Below, in pieces: positions 26,801 through 38,969 of a DNA stretch of 64,000 nucleotides (positions within the stretch are counted from its first letter, which is position 1; each line of letters opens with the position of its first letter). The stretch lies in the NCBI RefSeq assembly GCF_035270045.1, contig NZ_DATFIP010000004.1, positions 45,288-109,287 on the forward strand, in the 5' to 3' direction. This DNA comes from Salibaculum sp035270045. Its GTDB lineage: Bacteria > Pseudomonadota > Alphaproteobacteria > Rhodobacterales > Rhodobacteraceae. The notes under the pieces were generated by a model that ran no database searches, was not told the DNA's origin, and saw only the letters and a list, made by a program, of their open reading frames with translations. A program made the translations under genes and the position numbers.

Positions 26801-29166
26801 CCCTCTGCCCTCCGGACGGCGCGCAGCACCTCCTCGGCTGTGGCGGGGGCCTGCAGATCGGGAAAGGCCGGCCCGCAGGCCGCGCAGGCATTCGACAGCG
26901 CGAGATGCGCGGAGATGCCCAGCATGAAAGGCGGCTCGCCCACCGCCTTGGAGCGATAGATGGTTTCGGCGCGGTTCTCGCCCTCCCACAATGCCACGTT
27001 GAAGATGTCGGGCCGGTCGGAACAGGCCGGGATCTTGTAGGTGCTTGGTGCGTGGGTGCGCAGGCGACCGCTATCGTCCCACCACAGTTCCTCGGTGGTC
27101 AGCCAGCCCGCGCCCTGGACGTAGCCGCCCTCGATCTGGCCCATGTCCAACGCCGGGTTGAGCGAGGCGCCCGCGTCATGCAGGATATCCGTGCGCAGGA
27201 TGCGGTTTTCGCCGGTCAGGGTGTCGATGACGACCTCGGTGATGGCTGCGCCATAGGCGAAATAGAAGAAGGGGCGTCCCTTGCCGGAGAGACGGTCCCA
27301 TGCAAGCTCCGGTGTCTTGTAGAACCCGGTGGCCGAGAGGCTGATGCGGTTCTCGTAGGCGATTTTCGCGGCCCTTTCAAAGGTCAGGGTTTCCGCGCCC
27401 ACGTGAACTTCGCCCTCGGCAAAGGTCACTGCGGAGGGCTCCACCTGGTGCAGCTCGGCCAGGCATTCGGCGATGCGGTCGCGGATCGTGTCGCAGGCCG
27501 CTTTCACCGCCATGCCGTTCAGGTCCGACCCGGACGAGGCCGCGGTGGCCGAGGTGTTGGGCACCTTGCCGGTATCCGTCGCGGTGATCTTGACCGCCTC
27601 CAACGGCAGGCCGAAGCGGCTGGCCGCGACCTGCGCGACCTTCTGGAACAGACCCTGGCCCATCTCCGTGCCGCCATGGTTCATGTGGACCGACCCGTCC
27701 TGGTAGACATGCACCAGCGCGCCCGCCTGGTTGAGGTGGGTCAGCGTGAAGGAGATGCCGAACTTGACCGGGCTGAAGGCGATCCCCTTCTTGAGCCGCG
27801 CGTTGGCCGCGTTCCAGTCGGCCACGGCGGCCGTACGGCTGGCGTAATCCGCACGCTCCAGCAGGCTGTCGGTCATCTCGTGCAGGATGAAGTCCGTCAC
27901 CTCCATGTGGTAGGGGGTGGTGTTGCTGTTCTCGGGGGGGCGAGCGGGTGCGAACTCGCCGCCAAGACGTTTCGCCGCCCCGAGGCCGGCGCTGAGTTGC
28001 GCCGCCTCGCCCCCCTCGGGGTGCGCCGCGCGGTAGTAGTTGCGCCGCCGCAGCGCCACCGGGTCGAGGCCCAGCGTGTGCGCGAGGTGGTCCATCACCC
28101 GCTCGATCCCGACCATGCCTTGCGGGCCACCGAAGCCGCGAAACGCCGTGGCCGAGGCCATGTTGGTGCGCAGCCGGTGCGAGGTGATCCGCGCGTGCGG
28201 CAGCAGATAGGCATTGTCCGCATGCAGCATGGCCCGGTCGGCAACGGGCAGGCTCAGGTCCTGCGCCCAGCCGCAACGCGTGTATTGCGTGAAATCGACG
28301 GCCAGCAGGCGGCCGTCCTCATCATGGCCCACGTCGTAGTCGATTCGGAAATCGTGTCGCTTTCCGGTGATGGTCATGTCGTCATCGCGGTCGTAGCGCA
28401 TCCGGGCGGGGTGCCCCGTGGCCGCCGCCGCCACCGCGCAGGCCACGGCCAGCGCGTTGCCCTGGCTTTCCTTGCCACCGAATCCGCCGCCCATGCGCCG
28501 GGTTTCGACCCGCACGGCATGCATCGGGACACCCAGCGCATCAGCCACCTTGTGCTGGATCTCGGTCGGGTGCTGGGTCGAGGACTGCACGACCATATCG
28601 CCGCCTTCCTGCGGCAGGGCCAGCGCGGCCTGTCCTTCGAGGTAGAAATGCTCCTGCCCGCCCATCTCGATCCGCCCCGACAACCGATGCGGTGCCTGCG
28701 CGAGCGCCGCCTCCACGTCGCCCTTGGCATAGACGCGCGGACCCGCTTCGAACCGCCAGTTCTTTTCCAGCGCCTGTTCGATGGTCAGGACGGGGTCCTC
28801 TTCGTCATAGCTGACCGCGCCCAGCCGGGCGGCCCTGCGCGCTGCAAGATGGCTGTCGGCCACCACCAGGAAAAGCGGTTGGCCATGGTAATGCACCGCG
28901 CCGTCGCACAGCAGCGGCTCGTCATGCAGGCTGGGCGATACATCGTTGTCGCCGGGCAGGTCCTCGGCCGTCAGTACCGCGATGACACCGGGGGCGGCGC
29001 GCACCTGCCCAAGGTCCATCGCGTTGACGCGACCGCGGGCGATGGTGCTCAGCCCGAAGGCCAGATGCACGGTGTTGGCGGGCACGGGAATGTCGTCGAC
29101 GTAGCGCGCCTGGCCGGTGACATGCAGCGCGGCGGCGTCATGCGGGGTAGGGGTGTGCACGCTCAT
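26797..29166 (-). CDS. xdhB: Xanthine dehydrogenase molybdopterin-binding subunit XdhB
   Basis: The 789-residue large subunit, carrying the molybdenum cofactor, that oxidises hypoxanthine and xanthine to uric acid. Landmarks in order: ALHVTGQARYVDDIP, FYLEGQAALALPQEGG, RMGGGFGGKESQ (cofactor contact), TAFRGFGGPQGM with the substrate-binding arginine, and KAVGEPPFMLGISAH with the catalytic glutamate. The ATG overlaps the xdhA stop by four bases. Length and motif set fit the bacterial two-subunit enzyme. Confidence 0.95.
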   Translation of the reverse strand: MSVHTPTPHDAAALHVTGQARYVDDIPVPANTVHLAFGLSTIARGRVNAMDLGQVRAAPGVIAVLTAEDLPGDNDVSPSLHDEPLLCDGAVHYHGQPLFLVVADSHLAARRAARLGAVSYDEEDPVLTIEQALEKNWRFEAGPRVYAKGDVEAALAQAPHRLSGRIEMGGQEHFYLEGQAALALPQEGGDMVVQSSTQHPTEIQHKVADALGVPMHAVRVETRRMGGGFGGKESQGNALAVACAVAAAATGHPARMRYDRDDDMTITGKRHDFRIDYDVGHDEDGRLLAVDFTQYTRCGWAQDLSLPVADRAMLHADNAYLLPHARITSHRLRTNMASATAFRGFGGPQGMVGIERVMDHLAHTLGLDPVALRRRNYYRAAHPEGGEAAQLSAGLGAAKRLGGEFAPARPPENSNTTPYHMEVTDFILHEMTDSLLERADYASRTAAVADWNAANARLKKGIAFSPVKFGISFTLTHLNQAGALVHVYQDGSVHMNHGGTEMGQGLFQKVAQVAASRFGLPLEAVKITATDTGKVPNTSATAASSGSDLNGMAVKAACDTIRDRIAECLAELHQVEPSAVTFAEGEVHVGAETLTFERAAKIAYENRISLSATGFYKTPELAWDRLSGKGRPFFYFAYGAAITEVVIDTLTGENRILRTDILHDAGASLNPALDMGQIEGGYVQGAGWLTTEELWWDDSGRLRTHAPSTYKIPACSDRPDIFNVALWEGENRAETIYRSKAVGEPPFMLGISAHLALSNACAACGPAFPDLQAPATAEEVLRAVRRAEG

Positions 29167-30545
29167 GCCGTGACCTCCAGCACATGGGTGGCCCGCCCTG
29201 ACAGGTCATCGAAATAGCGGGTCAGCAGGCCCTGCGCGACCTGCAGCCGGTAGGCGGACGAGGCACGCATGTCGCTGAGTGGCTGGAAGTCCTCGGCCAA
29301 TTTCACGGCGGCGGCGGCAATGGTCTCGGCCTGCCAGGGTCGGTTTACCAGTGCGGCCTCGGTTGCGGCAGCTCGTTTCGGAATGCCGGCCATGCCGCCA
29401 AAGGCGATGCGGGCCTCCGCGACGGTGCCGGCGGTGACGGTGACGTTAAAACACCCGCACAGCGCCGAGATGTCCTGGTCGAAGCGTTTGGAAATCTTGT
29501 AGCAGCGCAAAGCAGGCGCGGACTTGGGCAGGGTGACGGCCTCGACGAATTCGCCCGGCTGTCGGTCCTGTTGGCCGTAATCGAGGAAGAACTCCTCGAT
29601 CGGCATCTCGCGGCGGGTATCGCCGTGGCGCAGATGCAGCGTCGCGCCGAGCGCGATCAGCGCCGGAGGATTGTCCCCGATTGGCGAGCCATTGGCGATA
29701 TTGCCGCCCATGGTGGCCGCATTGCGCACCTGGTCCGAGCCGTAGCGGCGCACAAGCTCGGCGTAGGAGGGATGCAGAGGCCGCAGGGCGTGCAGCACGT
29801 CGGTCATGGTGGCGGCGGCCCCGATGCGCAGCGTCTCGCCCAGGTCGGTGATGCCGCGCAGGTCGTCACAGCGGTTCAGAAAGGCCACCGGGTCAAGATC
29901 ACGCAGGTCCTTCGTGACCCACAGCCCGACATCAGTTGCGCCGGCGATCAGCGTCGCCTCGGGGTGCGCGGCATACCACTCGGCCAGGGCGTCGCCCGTT
30001 TCGGGCAGGAAGGGGCTGTTTTCGTCGGCCCCAAGATGCGTGATACCGTCCGGCCCGGCCCGGTCGCGGGCCAGGTGAGGCGGCACCGGTGCATCTTCCG
30101 CGGCTCGCGCGGCGCGGATGATCGGGGCATAGCCGGTGCAGCGGCACAGGTTTCCCGCCAGAGCGTCGTCATGATCCGTCCGTCCCGAGGCATGGGCCGT
30201 GGCCATGGCGACGACGAACCCCGGTGTGCAGAACCCGCATTGCGAGCCGTGCTGGGCCACCATTTCCCGCTGAACCGGGTGCAGGCTGCCATCGGGGGCG
30301 GCCAGCCCCTCGACCGTGCGCACGGACTTGCCGTGAAGTTGCGGCAGGAACAGGATGCAGGCATTGAGAGCGCGGTGGCCGCGCTCGTCCGTGACCATGA
30401 CGGTGCAGGCGCCGCAATCGCCCTCGTTGCACCCCTCCTTTGTGCCGGTGAGGCCGCGGTTCTCGCGCAGCCAGTCCAGAAGCGTACCCGTTGCCGGGGC
30501 CTCTGTTTGCACGGTCTCTCCGTTCAGAAGAAACGTGATCATCAT
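29163..30545 (-). CDS. xdhA: Xanthine dehydrogenase FAD and iron-sulfur subunit XdhA
   Basis: A 460-residue small subunit. The N-terminal ferredoxin-like part has GTKEGCNEGDCGACTV (first 2Fe-2S), then QCGFCTPGFV and NLCRCTGY (second 2Fe-2S). The central FAD domain has LIAGATDVGLWVTKDLRDL and ATMGGNIANGSPIGDNPP, and a CO_deh_flav_C segment ends the protein. Electrons flow from the Mo site in XdhB through these clusters to FAD and NAD. The start is ATG at 30545 (a second ATG follows at once). It is the first gene of the seven-gene purine operon. Confidence 0.95.
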   Translation of the reverse strand: MMITFLLNGETVQTEAPATGTLLDWLRENRGLTGTKEGCNEGDCGACTVMVTDERGHRALNACILFLPQLHGKSVRTVEGLAAPDGSLHPVQREMVAQHGSQCGFCTPGFVVAMATAHASGRTDHDDALAGNLCRCTGYAPIIRAARAAEDAPVPPHLARDRAGPDGITHLGADENSPFLPETGDALAEWYAAHPEATLIAGATDVGLWVTKDLRDLDPVAFLNRCDDLRGITDLGETLRIGAAATMTDVLHALRPLHPSYAELVRRYGSDQVRNAATMGGNIANGSPIGDNPPALIALGATLHLRHGDTRREMPIEEFFLDYGQQDRQPGEFVEAVTLPKSAPALRCYKISKRFDQDISALCGCFNVTVTAGTVAEARIAFGGMAGIPKRAAATEAALVNRPWQAETIAAAAVKLAEDFQPLSDMRASSAYRLQVAQGLLTRYFDDLSGRATHVLEVTA

Positions 30546-30781
30546 CTGGTTGACCCGCCGCGGTACTTTCTTGTTGTCGGGTTGTTCCGGTGCTCCGTCG
30601 ATGCGGCGTAGACAGGCACCCCCGTTCCCGGAAGTTCGATCATGAAAACCGTTGGCACGGCGCTTTGACAAGCCTTTTCGCGGCCGAAAGGACTGTTCGG
30701 GGAAATTTGAAACTGCATCGTGGTCAAAAAGAAGGCAGCACGGTCGCCAAAGGGGCGGGAGGCGCAACATTGCCGCCCGGA

Positions 30782-31114
30782 TCAGCCCTTCGCCCTCGGG
30801 GCGAGGGCGGCGGCCAACGCGCCGTCCCGGTCCATGTGGCTTTCCCAGATGCGACGCTGCCATACCAGCCAACCTTGGACCTGTGTCAGCGGCCCCTCCT
30901 CGATATGGCAGGTGCGAACCCGGCCCTTCTTGACCGACCGCACAAGGCCACTGCGTTCCAACACCTTGAGATGCCGCATGAATGTGGGCAGGGCTATGGC
31001 ATGTGGCTCGGCCAATTCGGAGACGGTGGCCGGGCCACTGGCAAGGCGCTCGATCACGGCGCGGCGCGTCGGGTCCGCGAGGGCGGCGAAAGTCGTGTCC
31101 AATTCGTTAGCCAT
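30782..31114 (-). CDS. ArsR-family winged-helix repressor
   Basis: A 110-residue regulator with an ArsR/SmtB-type DNA-binding fold: FAALADPTRRAVIERLASGP, then VSELAEPHAIALPTFMRHLKVLERSGLV and the wing VKKGRVRTCHIEE. The tryptophan-rich C-terminus (WLVWQRRIWESHMD) resembles the SdpR-like subgroup, which lacks the metal-binding cysteines. Such genes are often paired with an AHSA1/SRPBCC protein, but none is adjacent. It is upstream of, and on the same strand as, xdhA, 236 bp away, so it could influence the purine operon; this is inference. Confidence 0.85.
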   Translation of the reverse strand: MANELDTTFAALADPTRRAVIERLASGPATVSELAEPHAIALPTFMRHLKVLERSGLVRSVKKGRVRTCHIEEGPLTQVQGWLVWQRRIWESHMDRDGALAAALAPRAKG

Positions 31115-31122
31115 TTAGCTAA
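31115..31122. promoter_or_regulatory. Possible ArsR operator (TTAGCTAA)
   Basis: An 8-bp perfect palindrome, TTAGCTAA, directly abuts the ArsR-family start codon, and a related GGCTAA follows within the first codons. Palindromic AT-rich sites overlapping the start are common autoregulatory targets. The site is short, so chance is possible. Confidence 0.3.
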
Positions 31123-31238
31123 GTTATTCCGTCTGCTGGGGCCGTTCAAGACAGTGCGTCATTCGGCCAAGTATTTTGCCGCTTCAAATGCCACGCTCGA
31201 TCTTCACCCCGCCGCGCCGGGCGCCTAACGTGGTGCTC

Positions 31239-34748
<3,510 letters not shown>

Positions 34749-34752
34749 GGAC

Positions 34753-34956
34753 CTACCAGTGCGGCGGTTTCTGGTCGGCCAGCGGCACGCCCGCGCCACT
34801 ATCGTAGTCGCGCTGGGCCTCGCGGTCCATCAACAGGGCGACCCGGCGGGTCAGCTTGTCGATCTCGCCCTCTTGCCGGGCGATGACGTCTGACAGGTCA
34901 TCCACCGTGCGCATCAGGTGGGCGACCTTCTCTTCAAGGGCGGTGCGGTCTTCCAT
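34753..34956 (-). CDS. slyX: SlyX-family protein
   Basis: A 67-residue coiled-coil protein. EEKVAHLMRTVDDLSDVI followed by EIDKLTRRVALLMD and the C-terminal QKPPHW match SlyX (Escherichia coli form ends PPPHY). The molecular function is unknown. The ATG at 34956 gives the usual length. It is convergent with dnaE and divergent from hisS. Confidence 0.82.
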   Translation of the reverse strand: MEDRTALEEKVAHLMRTVDDLSDVIARQEGEIDKLTRRVALLMDREAQRDYDSGAGVPLADQKPPHW

Positions 34957-35066
34957 GCGCGTGACATAAGGGTGAAACCGGCGTCTTGCCAAGGGGCGAT
35001 ACGTTGCGCCCCGGCGCGGGCCGGGTTAAACGCGCGACGACACGTGACCCGCGCAAGGATCCCGAC

Positions 35067-36614
35067 ATGGCCAAGCAGAAGAAAGCCCAGCGCCCCAAGG
35101 CGGTGACGCCCAAGGGGTTCCGCGACTATTTCGGCGCCGAGGTCGAGGGCCGCGCCGAGATGCTGCGCAAGATCGCCGGGGTCTACCATCGCTACGGCTT
35201 CGAGGCGCTGGAAAGCAGCGCGGTCGAGACCGTCGAGGCGCTGGGCAAGTTCCTGCCTGACGTGGACCGTCCCAACGAAGGGGTCTTCGCCTGGCAGGAA
35301 GCGGATGTGCCCGGCGGTGGCGGCGGCGACTGGCTGGCGCTGCGCTATGACCTGACCGCGCCGCTGGCCCGCGTCTATGCCCAGCACCGCAACGAATTGC
35401 CGACCCCCTATCGCCGCTACGCCATGGGGCCGGTCTGGCGCAACGAGAAACCCGGCCCGGGCCGATTCCGGCAGTTCTATCAGTGCGATGCCGACACCGT
35501 CGGCAGCGCCTCGATGGCCGCCGATGCCGAGATCTGCGCGATGCTGGCCGACACGCTGGAAGAGGTCGGCATCCCGCGCGGCGACTACGTGATCCGGGTG
35601 AACAACCGCAAGGTGCTGAATGGGGTATTGGAGGCGGCTGGCGTGATCAAATCCTCCGGTCCGCCCCACGATATTCAAGATATTACTATTGAGCTTCACT
35701 ATAACGAGAAAATCGCTGATGCCGTCCTGCGCACCATCGACAAGTTCGACAAGGTCGGGGAGGCCGGCGTGCGGGAGTTGTTGGGCAAGGGGCGGCTCGA
35801 TGCCTCCGGCGCCTATATCGACGGCGTGGGGCTGAGCGCGGAGCAGGCCGACCCGGTGGTTGCCTTCCTCACGTCCAAGGACGCGGATGCGGCCGGGACG
35901 CTGGCCAACCTGCGCGCCGCCGTTGGCGACAGCAAGATGGGCGCGGAGGGCGTCGCCGAACTCGAACAGATCGCTGACCTCCTCGCCGCCCAAGGCTACG
36001 GCCCCGACCGCATCGTCATCGACCCCTCCGTCGTCCGGGGCCTCGGCTACTACACTGGCCCGGTCTACGAGGCGGAACTGACCTTCGAAATCACCGATGA
36101 AAAGGGCCGCCCGCGCCAGTTCGGCAGCGTGGCGGGTGGAGGGCGCTATGACGACCTCGTCAAGCGCTTCACCGGGCAGGAAGTGCCGGCCACGGGGGTT
36201 TCCATCGGGGTTGACCGGCTGCTGGCCGCGCTGCACGCCAAGGGGCGGATGCAGTCCGAAACGACGGGACCGGTTGTCGTCACCGTCATGGACCGCGACC
36301 GCATGGCCGACTACCAGAAAATGGTGGCCGAGTTGCGCAACGCGGGCATCCGGGCCGAGGCCTACCTCGGCAATCCCAAGAATTTTGGCAACCAGCTGAA
36401 ATACGCGGACAAACGCCAGTCCCCCGTCGCCATCATCGAAGGCGCGGACGAGAAGGCCAAGGGCCTCGTCCAGATCAAGGACCTGGTGCTCGGGGCCCGG
36501 ATCGCCGAGACGGCCAGTGTCGAGGAATGGAAAGACCGACCCAGCCAGGTCGAGGTGCCGCGGGATCAGATGGTTGCGAAAGTGCAAGAAATCCTGAAGG
36601 GGCAGAGCCAGTGA
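35067..36614 (+). CDS. hisS: Histidyl-tRNA synthetase
   Basis: A 515-residue class II synthetase that charges tRNA-His. Motif 1 is in TPKGFRDYFG...RYGFEALESSAVE; motif 2 includes YRRYAMGPVWRNEKPGPGRFRQFYQCD; the His-specific stretch is VVRGLGYYTGPVYEAEL; motif 3 is GVSIGVDRLLAAL. An anticodon-binding domain forms the C-terminus. It is longer than the Escherichia coli enzyme because of an inserted middle domain, a known alphaproteobacterial feature. The ATG at 35067 follows CAAGGATCCCGAC. A 50-base AT-rich patch at 35671-35720 stands out inside it. The stop overlaps the GTG of hisZ. Confidence 0.95.
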   Translation: MAKQKKAQRPKAVTPKGFRDYFGAEVEGRAEMLRKIAGVYHRYGFEALESSAVETVEALGKFLPDVDRPNEGVFAWQEADVPGGGGGDWLALRYDLTAPLARVYAQHRNELPTPYRRYAMGPVWRNEKPGPGRFRQFYQCDADTVGSASMAADAEICAMLADTLEEVGIPRGDYVIRVNNRKVLNGVLEAAGVIKSSGPPHDIQDITIELHYNEKIADAVLRTIDKFDKVGEAGVRELLGKGRLDASGAYIDGVGLSAEQADPVVAFLTSKDADAAGTLANLRAAVGDSKMGAEGVAELEQIADLLAAQGYGPDRIVIDPSVVRGLGYYTGPVYEAELTFEITDEKGRPRQFGSVAGGGRYDDLVKRFTGQEVPATGVSIGVDRLLAALHAKGRMQSETTGPVVVTVMDRDRMADYQKMVAELRNAGIRAEAYLGNPKNFGNQLKYADKRQSPVAIIEGADEKAKGLVQIKDLVLGARIAETASVEEWKDRPSQVEVPRDQMVAKVQEILKGQSQ

Positions 36615-37702
36615 CACGCTCCGTCTACCGCGCCGAGGGCCGCGCCATCGGTGAGCGTTGCCTTGCCGCCCTGCGCGCAGCCGGGGCGGCGCCCGTTGAC
36701 GCCGACATTCTGCAACCGGCCAGCGTTCTGCTGGACCTCTACGGTGAGGATATCCGGGGCCGCGCCTATGTCACCGCCGACCCGCTGCGCGGTGAACAGA
36801 TGCTGCGCCCCGACTTCACCGTTCCCATCGTGCGCCGCCACATGGAAGACGGGGCAGAGCCTGCGCGCTACACCTACATGGGCGCGGTCTTTCGCCAGCA
36901 AGAGGTGGACGAGGCCCGTGCAACGGAATCGCTTCAGGTCGGTTACGAGCTGTTCGACCGCGACCGGCCCCGCGCCGATGCCGAGGTCTTTGCCACCATT
37001 GCGGGCCTGCTGGGCGATGCGCCGCTGCGCGCGGCGACGGGGGACATCGGCATCCTGCGCGCCGCCGTGCTGGGCCTGAACACCACCGACCGGCGCAAGG
37101 CCGCGCTGCTGCGTCATCTCTGGCGCCCGCGCAGGTTCCGGCAGTTGCTGGACCGGTTCGGTGGCCGCCGCCCGGTGCCGCCGGCCCGTGAAGCCCTGCT
37201 GGCGCAGGTTGATCCCGTGGCCGACTTGCCGCCCGTCATGGGGCTGCGCAGCGCGGAAGAAATCGCCTTTCGCTTGGAGGCCCTGCGCGAGGATGCAGCG
37301 GCCGACCCTATCTCGGTCACCGAACTGGAGCTGATCGACGCCCTGCTGGCGCTGTCGGAGACGAGTCCCAACGTGCTGGCCTACCTGCGCGACCTTTCCG
37401 TGGACATGCCCGCCATCGGTGCGGCGGTTGACGGGCTGTCGGCGCGGCTGGACGCGCTGGCCGCGCGGGGCGTGGATGTCGAAGCGCTGCCCTTCGAGGG
37501 CAGCTATGGCCGCACCTCGATGGAGTATTACGACGGTTTCGTTTTCGGGTTCTACGCTGAAAGCCGCCCGGACCTGCCGCCGGTGGCCACCGGCGGGCGG
37601 TATGACGCGCTGACCGCGGTGCTGGGTGGCGGCACAGGTGTTCCGGCGGTGGGCGGCGTGATCCGCCCCGAACTGCTGGCCGAACTGGAGGTCGGGGCAT
37701 GA
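36611..37702 (+). CDS. hisZ: ATP phosphoribosyltransferase regulatory subunit HisZ
   Basis: A 363-residue paralogue of the HisRS catalytic core without aminoacylation function. It forms a hetero-octamer with short HisG to control the first step of histidine synthesis. Visible features are LRPDFTVPIVRRHMED, YTYMGAVFRQQE and, near the C-terminus, TGGRYDALTAVLGGG. It starts with GTG at 36611, overlapping the hisS stop (GTGA), and its stop overlaps the hisG ATG, so all three are coupled. Confidence 0.93.
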   Translation: MTRSVYRAEGRAIGERCLAALRAAGAAPVDADILQPASVLLDLYGEDIRGRAYVTADPLRGEQMLRPDFTVPIVRRHMEDGAEPARYTYMGAVFRQQEVDEARATESLQVGYELFDRDRPRADAEVFATIAGLLGDAPLRAATGDIGILRAAVLGLNTTDRRKAALLRHLWRPRRFRQLLDRFGGRRPVPPAREALLAQVDPVADLPPVMGLRSAEEIAFRLEALREDAAADPISVTELELIDALLALSETSPNVLAYLRDLSVDMPAIGAAVDGLSARLDALAARGVDVEALPFEGSYGRTSMEYYDGFVFGFYAESRPDLPPVATGGRYDALTAVLGGGTGVPAVGGVIRPELLAELEVGA

Positions 37703-38391
37703 CGCTGAAATTGGGCGTGCCGTCCAAGGGACGGCTGATGGAAAAGACCTTCGACTGGTTCGCCGACCGCGGCGTGACCCTGCGCAAGTCGGGGGATGAA
37801 CGCGAGTACGCTGGCGCGGTCGAGGGGATCGAGGGTGTCGACCTGGTGCTGCTATCGGCTGGTGAGATCCCGCGCGACCTGGCCGCGGGCCGCATCCACC
37901 TTGGGGTTACAGGCTCTGACCTGGTGCGCGAGAAGCTTGCGGGCTGGGACAGCCGCGTGCGCGAACTGGCGCCGCTGGGATTCGGCGGGGCGGACCTGGT
38001 GATCGCCGTGCCACAGGCCTGGATCGACGTGGACACGCTCGATGACCTGGACGCGGTGGCGGCGGCCTTTCGCGCCGCCCACGGACACCGCTTGCGCATC
38101 GCCACGAAGTATCACCGGCTGGTGCGCGAGTTCCTGCGCCAGCACGGTGTTGCCGACTACCAGCTGGTCGACAGCCAGGGCGCGACCGAGGGCACCATCC
38201 GCAATGAAACCGCCGAGGCCATCGCCGATATCACCTCGACGGGCGAGACCCTTCGCGCCAACGGTCTGAAGATCCTGTCGGACGGGCTGATCCATTCCAG
38301 CCAGGCCACCCTGTTCCGAGGCCGCCGCGGCGGTTGGACCCCGGCACAACGCGCGACGTTGCAGGCGTTGGACGCGAAGCTGGGCCTTTAG
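37699..38391 (+). CDS. hisG: ATP phosphoribosyltransferase catalytic subunit (short form)
   Basis: A 230-residue enzyme that joins ATP and PRPP in the first step of histidine biosynthesis. It opens with LKLGVPSKGRLMEKT, has LHAG-type ligand stretches and the PRPP-binding DSQGATEGTIRNETAEAIADI. It lacks the C-terminal regulatory domain of long HisG, which agrees with the adjacent hisZ. The ATG overlaps the hisZ stop by four bases. Confidence 0.95.
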   Translation: MTLKLGVPSKGRLMEKTFDWFADRGVTLRKSGDEREYAGAVEGIEGVDLVLLSAGEIPRDLAAGRIHLGVTGSDLVREKLAGWDSRVRELAPLGFGGADLVIAVPQAWIDVDTLDDLDAVAAAFRAAHGHRLRIATKYHRLVREFLRQHGVADYQLVDSQGATEGTIRNETAEAIADITSTGETLRANGLKILSDGLIHSSQATLFRGRRGGWTPAQRATLQALDAKLGL

Positions 38392-38426
38392 CGCGGCCGG
38401 ATTTTGCAGAAAATCCTGCGCTGCCT

Positions 38427-38858
38427 TCACAGTACCCCGATTTCGGCAAGCGCAGCGCTCAGCTCGGGGGGCAGGTCTTCTTCCTGCGCGCGGCCCTCGG
38501 GCAGGTCGCGGGGGGCGTCCTCGGGCTTGAGGTAGCGCCAGCCCTGGAAGGGGCGTTTGGGGACGGGCGTCACGCGGATGATCTGCGGGTCAAGCACGAT
38601 GGCGCAGCGGCGGATGCCGTCGCCCCCCTGCACCTCGTCCAACCGCAAGATGCGCTGGCGGCACTGGATCAGCCGCTTGACAACCCAGTAGATCGACCCG
38701 CCCTGCAAAAGCTCGGCCTCGCGCTTGGGCCGCATCCGGGTGATGTGACACGGACATCCGTCCGCCGTCTGCGCGCGCTTTTGGGATTGCCACCGCGCCA
38801 TGGCTTCGACAGTCTCGCTGCCCACTGACAATTTTTGCAGATGCAGTTTCGCGGTCAC
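38427..38858 (-). CDS. DUF1489-family protein
   Basis: A 143-residue protein of the alphaproteobacterial DUF1489 family: KLHLQKLSVGSETVEAMARWQ, CHITRMRPKREAELLQGGSIYWVVKRLIQCRQRI, and RPFQGWRYLKPEDAP. Function is unknown. The start is a judgement: GTG at 38858 follows TCTGGGGTGGACGAC, a fair ribosome binding site. ATG at 38882 and GTG at 38891 are in frame and would add 8 or 11 residues. It is convergent with hisG and divergent from nrdJ. Confidence 0.78.
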   Translation of the reverse strand: MTAKLHLQKLSVGSETVEAMARWQSQKRAQTADGCPCHITRMRPKREAELLQGGSIYWVVKRLIQCRQRILRLDEVQGGDGIRRCAIVLDPQIIRVTPVPKRPFQGWRYLKPEDAPRDLPEGRAQEEDLPPELSAALAEIGVL

Positions 38859-38969
38859 GTCGTCCACCCCAGATGTTCGCATGTTGTTCACATGGCGCTC
38901 TAGACTTGGTAAGGTAAGCGTCTTTCGTTGATTCTGCTACCCGATGTCCGCTTGTCCTTCGGAGGGACC

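Noticed and set aside
38399..38416. Terminator between hisG and the DUF1489 gene
   Set aside because: GGATTTT/AAAATCC can pair around GCAG, but the stem is short and there is no T-run, so termination is not supported.
38892..38969. Cobalamin riboswitch before nrdJ
   Set aside because: The gap is only about 78 bp and lacks a B12-box-like sequence.
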